Below the pieces are notes generated by a model that searched no databases, was not told the origin of the DNA, and worked only from the letters and a program-made list of their open reading frames with translations. 64,000 nucleotides of DNA from Pseudomonadota bacterium (GTDB lineage: Bacteria > Pseudomonadota > Gammaproteobacteria > Xanthomonadales > Ahniellaceae). The first letter of the stretch is position 1. Each line of letters begins with the position of its first letter. The stretch is taken from the NCBI GenBank assembly GCA_022843465.1, contig JALHNO010000001.1:316124-380123 (forward strand), given 5' to 3'. Of the stretch, positions 27,533-36,362 are shown in pieces. The translations under genes and the position numbers were made by a program.

Positions 27533-30500
27533 ATGAATAACCAACGCAGCATTCCAAAGCGGAGCATCCTGACGGCGGCTCTATTGCTGGCACTGGCCAA
27601 TCCGCTCAGCGCGCAGCAGGTTGACGAAGATGCCGCTGATGAGTCGGGCACCGACAGCAGCGCAAGCGACGCGAAAAAAGCCAAGGCCGAGGATGACCCC
27701 CAGCAGATGGAAACAATCGTCGTTTCCGGCATCCGTGGCAGTCTGACCTCTTCCATGAATCTCAAGCGCGATTCAGTCGGTGTGGTTGACGGCATCGTCG
27801 CCGAAGACATCGGCAAATTCCCCGACAGCAATCTGGCCGAGTCACTGCAGCGAATCAGCGGTGTATCGATCGATCGCTCGATCGGTGAAGGCTCGCGCGT
27901 CACCGTGCGCGGCGTCGGTCCGGACTTCAATCTGGTGCTGCTGAACGGCCGTCAGATGCCGGCCTCGAGCATCCAGGACACCTCTCCGTCCAACTCGCGC
28001 GCATTCGACTTCGCCAATCTCGCCTCCGAGGCGATTGCCGAGGTCGAGGTCTACAAGACCAGCCGTTCCAGCACGCCAACCGGCGGCATCGGCGCGACGA
28101 TCAATATCAAGACCGCGCGACCTCTGGAAAATCCAGGGCTGCGCGCGAACTACGGCATCAACGGGGTCATCGATACATCGAATGACAATCTGCCCGGCAT
28201 GTTGCAGGGCGATTCGGTAACGCCGGAAGTTTCCGGCATCTTCAGCAACACGATGGCCGACGGCAAGTTCGGTGTTGCCCTCACCGGCAGCTACCAGGAG
28301 CGCGATCTGGGCTACAACCAGGCCGCCGTGCCCAACGGCTGGCGCGCCTTTTCCGGCGATGAGAACAACTGGGGCACGATCCCGCAACCGGGGACACCGG
28401 GCTCGGAAAACATCATCAACCGACCCGGTCCCACCGATATCTATTCGGTGCCGCAGAATCTGCTGTACAGCGTCAATGGCATCCAGCGTCAGCGCACCAA
28501 TGGTCAACTGACCCTGCAGTACGCGCCCGCCGACAACCTTACCGCGACGCTCGACTACACCTATTCGGAAAACAAGCTGCAGAACAAGCGCAGCGAGCTG
28601 TCGGCCTGGTTCAACTTCGGACCCTCGGCGAGTTCGTGGACCGACGGCCCGGTCGCCGGTCCAATCTTCTATTCTGAAATCATCAACCCGGCCACCAGCG
28701 ATGTGGCGATGGGCGGTGCCCAGTTTGCGACCAAGAATGAGAACCAGTCGCTTGGCTTCAATCTCGACTGGGCGCTCACCGACACCTTCGGACTCGAGTT
28801 CGATTTCCACAAGTCATCGGCGGAATCCGGCGCCGACAGCATCTTCGGCTCGAATGCGGTGCTGGGCACGGCCGGCTTCTTCCGCGGCACCACGACGGTC
28901 GACTTCAGCCGCGACTTCCCGGTGCTCAGCATCGCGCTGCCGCCCGGCATGACCACAATCGATCCTTCGCGGATGCTGGTTACCGGTTCGAGCTTCCGCA
29001 ACAGTTACATGAAGGCTGAGATCGAGCAGACCCAGATCAAGGGCCATTTCGATTTTGCCGACTACTCGCGGCTCGACTTTGGCGTGTCGCTGAACAATGT
29101 CGACAATCGCTCGGCGTTCTCCAATGTGCAGCGCGATACCTGGGGTGGTGCGACCAGTCCGGCCGACTACCCGGATGACATCTGGAATCTCGAAAGCGTG
29201 CGGCCGTTCTTCGGCAGCATCAATGGCAGCAATAGTTCGGCGCTGTTCAACCAGTTCTTCACCTTCGACTTCGATACCGTTCGGCAACTGGCTGCGCAGG
29301 CGGCTGGTGACGAGTCTCTGTATCTGGCTTCGGATGTGTTCACCACCGATCGCAGAACCGCCGAGGACTCCCGCAGCGCCTATCTGCAGTACAGCAACAC
29401 CTGGGATACTGCGATGCCGATTCATGCCGCGGTCGGCGTGCGCTACGAGAGTACCGACGTGCGCTCCACTGCGCTGGTACCTACCGCAACCGGCATTCTC
29501 TGGGTAGCCAACAACGAGTTCTCGGTACAGTTCGGCGCACCCGGATACACCACCCTCACCGGTGACTACAGCTATCTGCTGCCCAACCTCGACCTCGCCA
29601 TCGATCTTTCCGAGACCATGAAGCTGCGCGGCAGCTATGGCGAGAGCATCGGGCGTCCCGGTTGGGGTGACATCCAGGGTGGCCAGACGCTGAGCCAGCT
29701 GGCGCGTATCAATGGCGGCTTTGGTGCCCAGGGCAATCCGGCACTCAAGCCCCTGCTGTCGCAGAACTTCGATCTTTCCTTCGAGTGGTACTACGGCGAG
29801 TCGAGCTACTTCTCGGCCGGCTTCTTCCGCAAGAACATCGACAACTATATCGGTGTCACCACGATCCAGGGCACGCCATTCGAGTTGCACACGCCGGCCA
29901 TGGGTGGCTATTTCAACGAGGCTGTGTCCAATGGCTGTGCGACTTCGGATCTGACCTGTATCCGCAACTACATCTTCCTCAACCACAACGGCGATCCCGG
30001 TGTTGTGCGCGGTCCGGACGATGCCAATGGCAACCAGACCGGAACGATTGCAGGACTGCCCGGTGATCCGATTGCGACCTTCGCCATCACGGTTCCTGCC
30101 AATCAGCGCTCGGCCTCGCTCGACGGCTGGGAGTTCAACGTCCAGCATATGTTTGGCGACAGTGGCTTCGGCATGTCGGCCAACTACACGATCGTGGATT
30201 CCGGGCTGCAGTACGACAATTACAGTCTCGGCGAGCAGTTCGCGCTGGAGGGGCTGAGCGACTCGGCAAATCTGGTAGGGTTCTACGAGAACGACAAGTG
30301 GAGCATCCGTGCCGCCTACAACTGGCGTGATGAATTCCTTGCGGGCAGGTTTGACGGCAGCGGTCAGCCCAATCCGGTCTATACCGAGGCCTATGGCCAG
30401 CTCGACCTGAGCGTCGGTTATGAGTGGAACGAAAATCTGACCTTCCAGGCAGAGGCGATCAATCTGACCGATGAAATCCAGCGCCTGCATGGCCGCACCC

Positions 30501-30568
30501 GGAACCAGGTGTTGTACGTGACGCAGACCGGTCCCCGCTATATGTTGGGCTTCCGTTACAAGTTCTGA
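27533..30568 (+). CDS. TonB-dependent receptor, Xanthomonas/Caulobacter type
   Basis: A 1011-residue outer-membrane receptor of the long Xanth-Caul subfamily, typically used for plant or algal oligosaccharides. It has a signal peptide (about residues 1-27, ending LSAQQ), an acidic linker, a TonB box around METIVVSGIRGS, and a plug with the subfamily hallmarks GIVAEDIGKFPDSNLAESLQ and RVTVRGVGP (about residues 88-130). The barrel ends MLGFRYKF with a terminal Phe. The ATG has an excellent GGGAGGGGAG site. Sharing an operator with a beta-glucosidase and the glucose pathway suggests beta-gluco-oligosaccharides as ligand (inference). A hairpin terminator follows directly. Confidence 0.95.
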   Translation: MNNQRSIPKRSILTAALLLALANPLSAQQVDEDAADESGTDSSASDAKKAKAEDDPQQMETIVVSGIRGSLTSSMNLKRDSVGVVDGIVAEDIGKFPDSNLAESLQRISGVSIDRSIGEGSRVTVRGVGPDFNLVLLNGRQMPASSIQDTSPSNSRAFDFANLASEAIAEVEVYKTSRSSTPTGGIGATINIKTARPLENPGLRANYGINGVIDTSNDNLPGMLQGDSVTPEVSGIFSNTMADGKFGVALTGSYQERDLGYNQAAVPNGWRAFSGDENNWGTIPQPGTPGSENIINRPGPTDIYSVPQNLLYSVNGIQRQRTNGQLTLQYAPADNLTATLDYTYSENKLQNKRSELSAWFNFGPSASSWTDGPVAGPIFYSEIINPATSDVAMGGAQFATKNENQSLGFNLDWALTDTFGLEFDFHKSSAESGADSIFGSNAVLGTAGFFRGTTTVDFSRDFPVLSIALPPGMTTIDPSRMLVTGSSFRNSYMKAEIEQTQIKGHFDFADYSRLDFGVSLNNVDNRSAFSNVQRDTWGGATSPADYPDDIWNLESVRPFFGSINGSNSSALFNQFFTFDFDTVRQLAAQAAGDESLYLASDVFTTDRRTAEDSRSAYLQYSNTWDTAMPIHAAVGVRYESTDVRSTALVPTATGILWVANNEFSVQFGAPGYTTLTGDYSYLLPNLDLAIDLSETMKLRGSYGESIGRPGWGDIQGGQTLSQLARINGGFGAQGNPALKPLLSQNFDLSFEWYYGESSYFSAGFFRKNIDNYIGVTTIQGTPFELHTPAMGGYFNEAVSNGCATSDLTCIRNYIFLNHNGDPGVVRGPDDANGNQTGTIAGLPGDPIATFAITVPANQRSASLDGWEFNVQHMFGDSGFGMSANYTIVDSGLQYDNYSLGEQFALEGLSDSANLVGFYENDKWSIRAAYNWRDEFLAGRFDGSGQPNPVYTEAYGQLDLSVGYEWNENLTFQAEAINLTDEIQRLHGRTRNQVLYVTQTGPRYMLGFRYKF

Positions 30569-30611
30569 GTCAGCGCCACACCAGGGCACCGCCGCAAGGC
30601 GGTGCAGGGGA

Positions 30612-30635
30612 GAAGCCGCTGATCTCAGCGGCTTC
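30612..30635 (+). terminator. Intrinsic terminator after the receptor gene
   Basis: GAAGCCGCTGA (30612-30622) pairs with TCAGCGGCTTC (30625-30635), an 11-bp stem with a 2-nt loop, followed by TTCGTTTG. A smaller hairpin CACCGCC/GGCGGTG lies just upstream. It would reduce, and perhaps modulate, read-through into the halogenase cassette. Confidence 0.75.
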
Positions 30636-30687
30636 TTCGTTTGTGCATCCGGCGTGCCGGTTGCGCCATTGAGTAGAGGGCAGCGGT

Positions 30688-32241
30688 GTGGCCGAGGCGG
30701 TTCGGAATCTGGTGATTGTGGGCGGCGGCTCGGCGGGTTGGCTGACCGCCGGCGTGATCGCGGCTGCCCATCGAGGCGCCCAGGGCGATGGCCTGCGCGT
30801 CACCGTACTGGAGTCGCCCGAGGTCGCAGCCATCGGTGTCGGCGAAGGCACCTGGCCGAGCATGCGCGATACCCTCCGTCGCATCGGCCTGAGCGAAACC
30901 GAACTGATCCGCGAATGCGATGCCGCGTTCAAGCAGGGCTCGCGCTTCAATGGCTGGGTCACCGGTGCTGCCAACGACTACTACTTTCATCCCTTCGCCC
31001 TGCCGCAGGGATACACCGAAACCGATCTTGTCGCCGGATGGCACGCGCGCCACGCCAGCGTTCCGTTCGCGGACCTGGTCAGCTTCCAGCCGCATCTGTG
31101 CGTCCGAGGCCGTGCGCCCAAGCAGGCGACCACGCCCGAGTATGCTGCCGTCGCCAACTATGCCTATCATCTGGATGCGGCAAAGTTTGCGCAGTTGCTG
31201 CGCCGCCATTGCGTGGAGCGGCTCGGCGTCCATCATGTGTCCGATCACCTGGTTGGCATCTGCGCGTCCGAATCGGGAGATATCGCCGCGCTGCAACTGC
31301 GCGCAGGCGGCGAACTGGGCGGCGATCTGTTCGTCGACTGCACCGGCCTGCAGTCCCTGCTGCTGGGACAGCACTACGGCATTGATCTGGTGCCGCAGTG
31401 CCACGTGCTGTTCAACGACAGTGCACTGGCGGTGCAGGTTCCGTATGCCGTCGACAATGCGCCGATTGCCTCGCAGACCACATCCAACGCACAGCAGAAC
31501 GGCTGGATCTGGGATATCGGCCTGCCCAGCCGACGCGGGATCGGGCATGTCTATTCCAGTGCCCACAGCTCGGACGATGCTGCCGAGGCCGAGCTGCGCG
31601 CCTATATCCGCGCCAGTGGTGGGCCCGCGGATCCTCCGCCCGCGCGCAAGCTGAGTTTCGCCCCCGGTTATCGCCGCCAGTTCTGGCACCGCAATTGCGT
31701 CGCCATTGGCCTCTCGGCCGGATTCATCGAACCGCTCGAAGCCTCGGCGATTGCGCTGGTCGAGTTCTCGGCGGCCATGCTGAGCGACCAGATGCCAGCA
31801 AACCGGGCGATGATGGATATGGTGGCAGGACGCTTCAACGAGGCCTTCCGCTATCGCTGGGAACGGATCATCGAGTTTCTCAAGCTGCACTATGTGCTGA
31901 GCCGACGCACCGATACCCCGTACTGGCGCGACAACCGCAGCGCAGCGTCGATACCTGATCGGCTAGGCGAACTGCTGGAACTCTGGCGTCATCACCCGCC
32001 TTCACGGTACGACCTGAACCGCGTCGAAGAAATGTTCCCCTCGGCGAGCTACCAGTACGTGCTCTACGGAATGGGCTTTCAACCTGCCGACGCCGCCGCT
32101 CGCAGTCGTCCGGAGGATGCTCGGCGCGCCGAAGGATATTTTCGCGAAGCCGCGGCATTGACTGGCAGAATGACGGCCGCGCTGCCGGACAATCGCGCGC
32201 TGATCGAGCATATCCGGCGTCACGGACTGACCACGATCTGA
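30688..32241 (+). CDS. Flavin-dependent (tryptophan-type) halogenase 1
   Basis: A 517-residue FAD-dependent halogenase homologue. The nucleotide-binding motif GGGSAGW spans residues 12-18. The lysine that binds hypohalous acid in PrnA corresponds to Lys82 (FKQGSRF). The halogenase signature W-x-W-x-I is at 273-277, but the usual following Pro is Gly. The EPLES segment is EPLEAS: the catalytic Glu is kept and the Ser is replaced by Ala. So chemistry is probably retained, with altered details. Starts at GTG with GAGGG 7 nt upstream. No flavin reductase lies nearby. First gene of a compact cassette with SapC, a JmjC-like protein, a second halogenase and a deacetylase. Confidence 0.9.
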   Translation: MAEAVRNLVIVGGGSAGWLTAGVIAAAHRGAQGDGLRVTVLESPEVAAIGVGEGTWPSMRDTLRRIGLSETELIRECDAAFKQGSRFNGWVTGAANDYYFHPFALPQGYTETDLVAGWHARHASVPFADLVSFQPHLCVRGRAPKQATTPEYAAVANYAYHLDAAKFAQLLRRHCVERLGVHHVSDHLVGICASESGDIAALQLRAGGELGGDLFVDCTGLQSLLLGQHYGIDLVPQCHVLFNDSALAVQVPYAVDNAPIASQTTSNAQQNGWIWDIGLPSRRGIGHVYSSAHSSDDAAEAELRAYIRASGGPADPPPARKLSFAPGYRRQFWHRNCVAIGLSAGFIEPLEASAIALVEFSAAMLSDQMPANRAMMDMVAGRFNEAFRYRWERIIEFLKLHYVLSRRTDTPYWRDNRSAASIPDRLGELLELWRHHPPSRYDLNRVEEMFPSASYQYVLYGMGFQPADAAARSRPEDARRAEGYFREAAALTGRMTAALPDNRALIEHIRRHGLTTI

Positions 32242-32278
32242 CACCGCAACCGCCCACCCGGAAAAGGCAAGGCATCGA

Positions 32279-32995
32279 ATGGGAAACACCGCGCTGTTGA
32301 ACAATGTCGATCATCAGGATCTCAGGATCATCACGACCCGCAGTGCGGCGCTCGACGACAACGTGATGTTCGCAGTCAGCTTTCCGGCCGAGTTTCGCAG
32401 CCTGCAGGCACACTACCCGATCGTGTTTCGCAAGACAGCGGACGCCACCGGCTTTCAGCCGATCGCGCTGTTCGGCTTCCAGAGTGGGCAGAACCTGTTC
32501 CTCGACAGCAAGGGCTGGAGTGCCAGTTACATTCCCCTGGCTGTCGAGCGTCAACCCTTCCTGATCGGGATCTCCGGAGAGGAACGACTGATCCACATCG
32601 ACATGGACAGTCCGCGGATCAGCACCGTCGAGGGGGAACGCCTGTTCCGCACCCACGGCGGTACGACCGACTTTCTGGATCGGATCAGTTCCATCCTGCT
32701 CGCGATCGACCAGGGCCTGGCCGAGACGCCCGCCTTCATTGCAGCCCTGCTCGAACACGAATTGCTCGAGTCCTTCGTATTTGATATCGAGCTGGTCGAT
32801 GGTTCGCAGAATCGACTGGCGGGTTTCTACACCATCAACGAGGAGCGCCTGCAGGCGCTCGCTGGTGCGCAACTCGAGGCGCTCAATCGTCGGGGCTATC
32901 TGCAGGCGGTGTTCATGGCGATCGCCTCATTGTCCAACCTGCGACTGCTGGTCGAACGTCAGAACCGTCAACTGCAGGAGCGCGGCGATTCATGA
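32279..32995 (+). CDS. SapC family protein
   Basis: A 238-residue cytoplasmic protein without signal peptide, matching the SapC family, whose name comes from an S-layer-associated gene but whose function is not established. Visible family features are the N-terminal PVxFRKT-like segment (YPIVFRKTADATGFQPIAL), the SASYIPLAVERQPF block and the late LVDGSQNRLAGFYTINEERL block. In Xanthomonadales, Caulobacter relatives and Alteromonadales, SapC genes commonly sit beside TonB receptors and halogenases. Here its stop overlaps the start of the JmjC-like gene (ATGA), so the two are translationally coupled. Confidence 0.88.
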   Translation: MGNTALLNNVDHQDLRIITTRSAALDDNVMFAVSFPAEFRSLQAHYPIVFRKTADATGFQPIALFGFQSGQNLFLDSKGWSASYIPLAVERQPFLIGISGEERLIHIDMDSPRISTVEGERLFRTHGGTTDFLDRISSILLAIDQGLAETPAFIAALLEHELLESFVFDIELVDGSQNRLAGFYTINEERLQALAGAQLEALNRRGYLQAVFMAIASLSNLRLLVERQNRQLQERGDS

Positions 32996-34002
32996 TGCCG
33001 ATGCCGGCCATACGCGAAGTGGTGGCTGTCGTTCCCGGGGTTCTGCCCTTGGCCTTGTTGCAGTCGAGCGAGCCGGTTGTACTGCGTGGCTTGATCGGAC
33101 ACTGGCCGGCCGTGCAGGCCGGCCAGCATTCGGCCGCCGCGGCCAGTGCCTATCTGAAGCAGCATTATCGCGGCGCCAGCGTCGGAGCATGGCGCGCTGC
33201 GCCCGAAATCGCCGGCAGATTCTTCTACAACGAAGATTTCAGCGGATTCAATTTCCGCCCCGAGCTGCGCAAGCTGGACGAACTGCTTGATGAACTGCTG
33301 ACCCAGGCAGCAAGCCCGCGACCCGCGTCGATCTACGTCGGCTCGACCACGGTGGATACCTGCCTGCCCGGCTTTCGTGCACAAAACGATCTTGGTTTTG
33401 GCGTACACGATCCGCTGATGAGCATCTGGATCGGCAATCGGACCCGGATCGCCGCGCATCACGACCTGCCGGACAACCTCGCCTGCGTCGCCGCGGGTCA
33501 TCGTCGCTTCACCCTGTTTCCGCCCGAGCAGCTGAGCAATCTCTACATCGGGCCACTCGATCTGACCCCCGCGGGCCAGCCGATCAGTCTGGTCGATTTC
33601 GCGCAACCGGACTTCCATCGCTTTCCGCGATTCGCTGAAGCGCTGCGGCATGCGCAGAGTGCCGAGCTCGGTCCCGGCGATGCGCTCTTCATCCCCAGCA
33701 TGTGGTGGCACCATGTCGAAGCGCTGGATGCACTCAATGTCCTGGTTAACTACTGGTGGCGGCAGTCTCCCGATTTCATGGATGCGCCGATCAATGCCCT
33801 GATGCTGGCCCTGCTCAGTGTCCGCGAGCTGCCGATAGCTCAGCGTGAGGCCTGGCAGGAGATGTTCCGTCACTACGTATTCGAAGCGGACGCCAGCACG
33901 GCGGCGCATATTCCGCCCGCGGCGCGCGGCCTGCTGTCGCCACTGTCGGAGCAGACGGCGCGCGTATTGCGCGCAAAATTGCTGAAGAAAATGAATCGAT
34001 GA
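32992..34002 (+). CDS. JmjC/cupin-like Fe(II)/2-oxoglutarate dioxygenase
   Basis: A 336-residue cytoplasmic protein of the cupin_8/JmjC-like family. The iron-binding facial triad is visible: His156-x-Asp158 (AHHDLPDN) and a distal His at 240 or 241 in FIPSMWWHHVEAL. That arrangement predicts an Fe(II)- and 2-oxoglutarate-dependent hydroxylase acting on a protein or small molecule; bacterial targets of this subgroup are unknown. An early VVLRGLIGHWPA segment is typical of the fold. The start overlaps the SapC stop by 4 nt and the halogenase 2 gene follows after 33 bp, so the genes are one operon. Confidence 0.88.
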   Translation: MMPMPAIREVVAVVPGVLPLALLQSSEPVVLRGLIGHWPAVQAGQHSAAAASAYLKQHYRGASVGAWRAAPEIAGRFFYNEDFSGFNFRPELRKLDELLDELLTQAASPRPASIYVGSTTVDTCLPGFRAQNDLGFGVHDPLMSIWIGNRTRIAAHHDLPDNLACVAAGHRRFTLFPPEQLSNLYIGPLDLTPAGQPISLVDFAQPDFHRFPRFAEALRHAQSAELGPGDALFIPSMWWHHVEALDALNVLVNYWWRQSPDFMDAPINALMLALLSVRELPIAQREAWQEMFRHYVFEADASTAAHIPPAARGLLSPLSEQTARVLRAKLLKKMNR

Positions 34003-34035
34003 AAACGTTCTTGCGCTGAGGAGCAACCGCGAAAG

Positions 34036-35571
34036 ATGAGCATGCCAGTCAGCGAACACCGAGAGATTGCACGCAAACCGATCCGCCGGATCGTCATCGC
34101 CGGCGGCGGAACCGCTGGCTGGATGGTCGCTGCCGCCCTGTCCAAGACCCTGGGCAAGCGGCTCGATATCCGGCTGATCGAGTCCGATGAAATTTCCACC
34201 GTCGGTGTCGGTGAGGCGACCATCCCGACCCTGGTCAGTTTTCATCGCCTGCTGGAGATCAATGAACAGGAATTCATGGCGGCAACCCAGGCCACCTTCA
34301 AGCTCGGCATCAGCTTTGAAAACTGGCGCGATCTCGGCCGCGACTACATCCACTCGTTCGGGCTGACCGGCAAGGATCACTGGACCGCAGGCTTCCAGCA
34401 CTTCTGGCTCAAGGGTCGTCAGCGCGGAATCGCCAGCGACTATGGCGACTACTGCCTGGAGCTGAAAGCGGCGCAGCAGGACCGCTTCGCCCATCTGCCC
34501 CGGGGCGGGATGAATTACGCGTTCCATATGGACGCTGGCCTGTATGCGAGATACCTGCGCGCTTTCAGCGAAGGCTTCGGCGTGCAGCGCATCGAAGGCA
34601 AGATCGTCGAGGTGACGAAGAGCGCGCAACCCGGTCACATCCAGTCCCTGCGTCTGCAGTCCGGAGACGAAATCGAAGGGGATCTGTTCATCGACTGCAG
34701 CGGATTCCGAGGTCTGCTGATCGGGCAGACGCTGGGCGTCGAGTATGAGGACTGGAGCCATTGGCTGCACTGCAATAGCGCCATCGCGGTGCAGACCGAG
34801 TCGGTCGAAGACGCCAGGCCCTATACCCGGTCGATTGCACGCGAGGCCGGCTGGCAATGGCGCATCCCGCTGCAGCATCGCGTCGGCAACGGCATCGTCT
34901 ACAGCAACAAGCACATCGATGACGCGACGGCCGAGCAGTCCCTGCTGGCCAATGTGCAGGGCAAACTGCTGACCGAGCCGCGGGTGATCCGCTTCCGGCC
35001 GGGTCAGCGCCGTCAGACCTGGAGCGGCAACTGCGTCGCGATCGGACTCGCCAGCGGATTTCTGGAACCGATCGAGTCGACCAGCATCCATCTGATCTCG
35101 CGCGGCATCACCCGTCTGATGCAGTTGTTTCCCGCCGATGGCATCTGCCAGTCCGACATCGACGAATACAATCAGCAGGCCAGCACCGAAATCGAACACA
35201 TCCGCGATTTCATCGTGCTGCATTACCACGTGACCGATCGCCAGGACAGCGATTTCTGGCGCACTTGTCGCACCCAGGAAATTCCGCCTTCGTTGCGCCA
35301 TCGGATCGATCTGTTCCGCGAAACCGGTCGCGTATTCCGGGTACCGAATGAACTGTTTGCCGAAAATTCCTGGATCCAGGTGATGCTCGGACAAGGCATC
35401 CTGCCGGCGCAACATCACCCTGTGGCCGATCTGATGGGCGACCCCGAGCTGACGCAATTCCTCGGCGAGATCCGTACATCGGTCGACCGCACGGTCAAGC
35501 AGCTGCCGAGCCACCAGACCTATATCGAGCGCTACTGCAAGGCGGCAGCGTGGGGCATGAGTTCGTCGTGA
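34036..35571 (+). CDS. Flavin-dependent (tryptophan-type) halogenase 2
   Basis: A 511-residue second halogenase homologue, only distantly similar to the first. The FAD motif GGGTAGW is near residue 18, the catalytic Lys corresponds to Lys89 (FKLGISF), the complete W-x-W-x-I-P signature is at 273-278, and EPIEST carries the catalytic Glu and Ser. It thus looks fully competent, unlike halogenase 1. Substrate unknown; homologues beside TonB receptors in Xanthomonas have been reported to brominate free indoles in vitro, which need not be the native reaction. The deacetylase gene starts 2 nt after its stop. Confidence 0.92.
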   Translation: MSMPVSEHREIARKPIRRIVIAGGGTAGWMVAAALSKTLGKRLDIRLIESDEISTVGVGEATIPTLVSFHRLLEINEQEFMAATQATFKLGISFENWRDLGRDYIHSFGLTGKDHWTAGFQHFWLKGRQRGIASDYGDYCLELKAAQQDRFAHLPRGGMNYAFHMDAGLYARYLRAFSEGFGVQRIEGKIVEVTKSAQPGHIQSLRLQSGDEIEGDLFIDCSGFRGLLIGQTLGVEYEDWSHWLHCNSAIAVQTESVEDARPYTRSIAREAGWQWRIPLQHRVGNGIVYSNKHIDDATAEQSLLANVQGKLLTEPRVIRFRPGQRRQTWSGNCVAIGLASGFLEPIESTSIHLISRGITRLMQLFPADGICQSDIDEYNQQASTEIEHIRDFIVLHYHVTDRQDSDFWRTCRTQEIPPSLRHRIDLFRETGRVFRVPNELFAENSWIQVMLGQGILPAQHHPVADLMGDPELTQFLGEIRTSVDRTVKQLPSHQTYIERYCKAAAWGMSSS

Positions 35572-35573
35572 TC

Positions 35574-36362
35574 ATGCGGCTCGCGGTCTGCTGTCTGGTG
35601 CTGGCCTCAGCGGCGGTCGCAGACGAGCCGCGCTTCGTCTGGCCCAACGGCGCGCGCGCCGCGGTGAGCCTCGCCTACGATGACGCGCTCGACTCGCAGC
35701 TCGACCACGCCATTCCCGCGCTCAATCGGCATGGGCTGAAGGGAAGCTTCTATTTGACCCTGAGCAGCACGACGTTGGCCCAGCGCATGCCCGAATGGCG
35801 CGTGGCGGCCGGACAGGGTCATGAACTCGGCAATCACAGTCTGTTCCATCAGTGTTCGCGCAGGCCTGCCGGACGCGACTGGGTACTGCCCGAGAACGAT
35901 CTCGATCAGACCAGCGTCGCCCAGCTTGTCGCGCAGATTCGGGTCGGCAATACCATGCTGCACGCCATCGACGGTCGCAGTGAGCGCAGTTACACCATGC
36001 CCTGTGGCGATCTCGACGCCGGCGGTAAACCCTATCTGGGCAAGCTTCGCCAAGATTTCATCGCGATCAAGTCCGGCCATGGCGCGGTGGTGGCGGATAT
36101 GCGCACGCTGGATCCGTACGCTGTTCCGGTGTGGGTTCCGGTTGCAGTGAGCGGCGCGCAATTGATCGACGCCGCACAGCGCGCCGCGGCGTCGGGCACG
36201 ATGGTGAACTTCACCTTCCATGGAATCGGCGGCGACCATCTCAGCGTCTCCAGCGCGGCGCATGAGCAATTGCTGGCCCATCTTGCCGAGCATCGCGACA
36301 TCTATTGGACCGATACCTTTCTGAACATCATGAAGCACGTGAAGCGCGAGCAGATGCGATAG
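35574..36362 (+). CDS. Secreted polysaccharide deacetylase (NodB-like, CE4)
   Basis: A 262-residue exported enzyme with a signal peptide (residues 1-17, ending AVA) and a NodB homology domain. Motif 1 is seen as AYDDALDSQ (metal/catalytic Asp) and motif 2 as HELGNHSLFHQC (two metal His). It would remove N- or O-acetyl groups from a carbohydrate in the periplasm, or act on another amide. The ATG at 35574 begins 2 nt after the halogenase 2 stop, so it is the last gene of the cassette; an upstream in-frame ATG at 35550 inside the halogenase gene would spoil the signal peptide. Confidence 0.85.
   Translation: MRLAVCCLVLASAAVADEPRFVWPNGARAAVSLAYDDALDSQLDHAIPALNRHGLKGSFYLTLSSTTLAQRMPEWRVAAGQGHELGNHSLFHQCSRRPAGRDWVLPENDLDQTSVAQLVAQIRVGNTMLHAIDGRSERSYTMPCGDLDAGGKPYLGKLRQDFIAIKSGHGAVVADMRTLDPYAVPVWVPVAVSGAQLIDAAQRAAASGTMVNFTFHGIGGDHLSVSSAAHEQLLAHLAEHRDIYWTDTFLNIMKHVKREQMR

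Noticed and set aside
30688..35571. Halogenated natural-product biosynthetic cluster
   Set aside because: No synthetase, synthase, carrier protein, flavin reductase or export pump lies near; the setting is a carbohydrate uptake locus.
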